Below are positions 61,628-62,883 of a stretch of 62,883 nucleotides of DNA, piece after piece. The notes beneath the pieces are model-generated. The model was given only the letters and a program-made list of their open reading frames with translations, was not told the origin of the DNA and ran no database searches. Numbering within the stretch: position 1 is the stretch's first letter; every line of letters begins with the position of its first letter. The translations under genes and the position numbers were made by a program. Location of the stretch: NCBI RefSeq assembly GCF_025465945.1, contig NZ_JANLNW010000073.1, positions 1-62,883 of the forward strand, given 5' to 3'. Source of the stretch: Pseudomonas sp. 6D_7.1_Bac1. GTDB lineage: Bacteria > Pseudomonadota > Gammaproteobacteria > Pseudomonadales > Pseudomonadaceae.

Positions 61628-62638
61628 TTACAACTTCGCGGCAGCCAGTTCAGGCGCCACCCACTCACTCACCTTGAACGGCTTGCGAATCAGCTTCTGC
61701 TGCGACGCCAGATCCACGGCATCCTGCAATTTGCCGAGGAACACCGGGTCCAGAGTCGAAGGGAAAACCTCACTCAATTTCTGGTCCTTCAAGTCCTGTT
61801 GAAGAATCAGCGGTGGATAGCTCGCCAGCCCCGACACCAACTGAATGTAGGCGTCCTTGTTGCTGTCCTGGGTCAACCACTCGACGGCTTGCTGTTGCGC
61901 CTTGAGCAGTTTCGCGACGACCTCGGGATGGGCGTCAACAAACGCTCCGGTCCCCACCAACACACTCTGAATACTGCCCGCACCACCCAGGTCCTTGGTG
62001 CTCAGCGGCAGCTCGGCCAACCCCTTGGCCTGCAATGCAGTCAGCCCCGAGCCGCCCCACGACGCGTCGATCTGTTTCGCCGCAAGCGCCGCCACCGCGG
62101 CGTTGAAGTCCAGGTTGATGACTTTCAGGTCCTTCTCGCTCAGGCCCTGGCTGGCCAGCGCCGCGTCGAACGACAGCTGGCTGGCGGTGCCACGGAAGAT
62201 CGCCACCCGTTTGCCTTTGAGGTCTTGCAAGGTCTTGATCCCGGAACCCGGAACCACACCTAGGTAGTGCTTCACCCCACGCGCCGAAGCGCTGAGTAGC
62301 CGGGTGTCGAGGCCGTTGGACTTGCCGATGATCGCCGCCAGGTCGCCGAGGTACGCCAGGTCGACCTGGCCGTTGGCAAAGGCTTCGTTGATCACGGGAC
62401 CGGCGCCCTTGAAGAAACTCCACTGGATGGTGATGCCCTGCTCGGCGAAGGCTTTTTCGAAAATCTGCTGATTGCGCAACACGTCCACCACCCCGCCGCC
62501 GCTGTGTTGAGTACCGGCACTGAGGTCGGGCACGGCGATGCGGATTTGCTTGAGTTCTGCCGCACCGGCGTTCAGCGCCAGGCCTGCGAGCACGCCGGCG
62601 GCGAACAGAGTGATAACGCGTTTGAAGGGAAGGTTCAT
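61628..62638 (-). CDS. atsR: Sulfate-ester/sulfonate ABC binding protein AtsR
   Basis: This 336-residue periplasmic protein of the SsuA/TauA-like group has a signal peptide (about 1-26, ending NAGAAELKQIRIAVPDL). Blocks such as NGQVDLAYLGDLAAIIGKSNGLDTRLL and GVVPGSGIKTLQDLKGKRVAIFRGTASQLSF fit sulfonate and sulfate-ester binders. In P. putida S-313 the atsRBC genes encode a sulfate-ester importer. Only the binding protein falls in this window, and the REPIN directly downstream means that atsBC, if present, would lie elsewhere or upstream. The promoter region is AT-rich. Confidence 0.85.
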   Translation of the reverse strand: MNLPFKRVITLFAAGVLAGLALNAGAAELKQIRIAVPDLSAGTQHSGGGVVDVLRNQQIFEKAFAEQGITIQWSFFKGAGPVINEAFANGQVDLAYLGDLAAIIGKSNGLDTRLLSASARGVKHYLGVVPGSGIKTLQDLKGKRVAIFRGTASQLSFDAALASQGLSEKDLKVINLDFNAAVAALAAKQIDASWGGSGLTALQAKGLAELPLSTKDLGGAGSIQSVLVGTGAFVDAHPEVVAKLLKAQQQAVEWLTQDSNKDAYIQLVSGLASYPPLILQQDLKDQKLSEVFPSTLDPVFLGKLQDAVDLASQQKLIRKPFKVSEWVAPELAAAKL

Positions 62639-62883
62639 GGGTGCAGCTCCTGATCACGACGGGCGTTGAGGAGCAGAAAGTAGGCACAGACGCGCCAAAC
62701 ATTTAAATACTAAAAAATAACATTTTAATAACCAATATTCATATAACCGCTGAAACGCACGCCTCAGCACGGTATGCAAAAACAGCATCAAAAATATTCC
62801 TCAAATGCATTGGATGCGTGTGGGTGGCAGGCCTTAAATGGCTCTACTTATCTCTTAATAGAATTATTTTTAAATTTAATAGA
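62639..62883. promoter_or_regulatory. atsR promoter region at right edge
   Basis: This AT-rich region contains AAACATTTAAATA (62697-62709, also at 50566), ATATTCATAT (62735-62744, also at 60456-60465) and CTTATCTCTTAA (62847-62858, also at 56095). No ORF is seen. The last part probably serves a gene beyond the window. Confidence 0.4.

Noticed and set aside
1..62883. tRNA, rRNA, integrase, transposase or phage genes
   Set aside because: None recognised in any frame or intergenic stretch, so no genomic island boundary can be claimed.

Overview
The window looks like chromosomal DNA of a Pseudomonas of the fluorescens group. It is GC-rich with strong GC3 codon bias and carries the blocks hslR-hslO-pckA, ompR-envZ, rimBK, tex and gshA. 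Its gene borders are marked by the two short palindrome families (REP/REPIN) typical of this group. No rRNA, tRNA, phage, IS or CRISPR was seen. All calls come from reading the sequence and recalling protein families; no database search was possible.

Layout. 1-19 kb is mostly core genome: a glycine-zipper protein, a 3-hydroxyacyl-CoA dehydrogenase/thioesterase pair, recQ, a small variable islet (4.7-6.8 kb) with two paralogous small proteins and remains of toxin-antitoxin genes, a DUF1493 protein, pckA, hslO, hslR, rimBK, envZ/ompR, tex, a PaaI-type thioesterase and gshA.

From 19 kb to the end the theme is acquisition of organic sulfur. tauABCD (taurine) is followed by an aldo/keto reductase, a LysR/SDR pair and the choline transporter betT, which has a BetI-type operator. 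Next come epsC (serine acetyltransferase), dcyD (D-cysteine desulfhydrase) and tcyJLN (cystine uptake). An uncharacterised two-module protein follows. Then an operon joins a micro-ORF, two SfnB/DszC-like flavin oxidoreductases, a DszA/NtaA-like monooxygenase and a MetQ-MetN-MetI-type importer. A methyltransferase and a triABC-like RND efflux operon intervene. A polar amino-acid-type ABC importer, a second MetQ, an SfnR-like sigma-54 activator and a small hydrolase follow. The end is a sulfate-ester block: tonB-exbB-exbD, a small beta-rich protein, a TonB-dependent receptor (SftP-like), the alkylsulfatase atsK, a divergent LysR regulator (SftR-like) and the periplasmic binding protein atsR.

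How it fits together. The right two thirds reads as a sulfate-starvation supercluster. It holds outer-membrane import (TonB system plus receptor), periplasmic capture (TauA, TcyJ, two MetQ-like proteins, a lipoprotein binding protein, AtsR), inner-membrane ABC import, and oxygenolytic release of sulfur (TauD, AtsK, SfnB-like and DszA-like enzymes). EpsC feeds sulfide into cysteine. Regulators inside the block are one sigma-54 activator and one LysR protein. Several promoters share short AT-rich words, which suggests common control, perhaps by CysB.

The least explained parts are the two SfnB-like plus DszA-like operon with its translationally coupled 22-residue ORF, the two-module protein at 33.6 kb, the small beta-rich protein at 56.5 kb, the sigma-54 activator with an altered GAFTGA loop and no obvious DNA-binding domain, and the decayed toxin-antitoxin islet.
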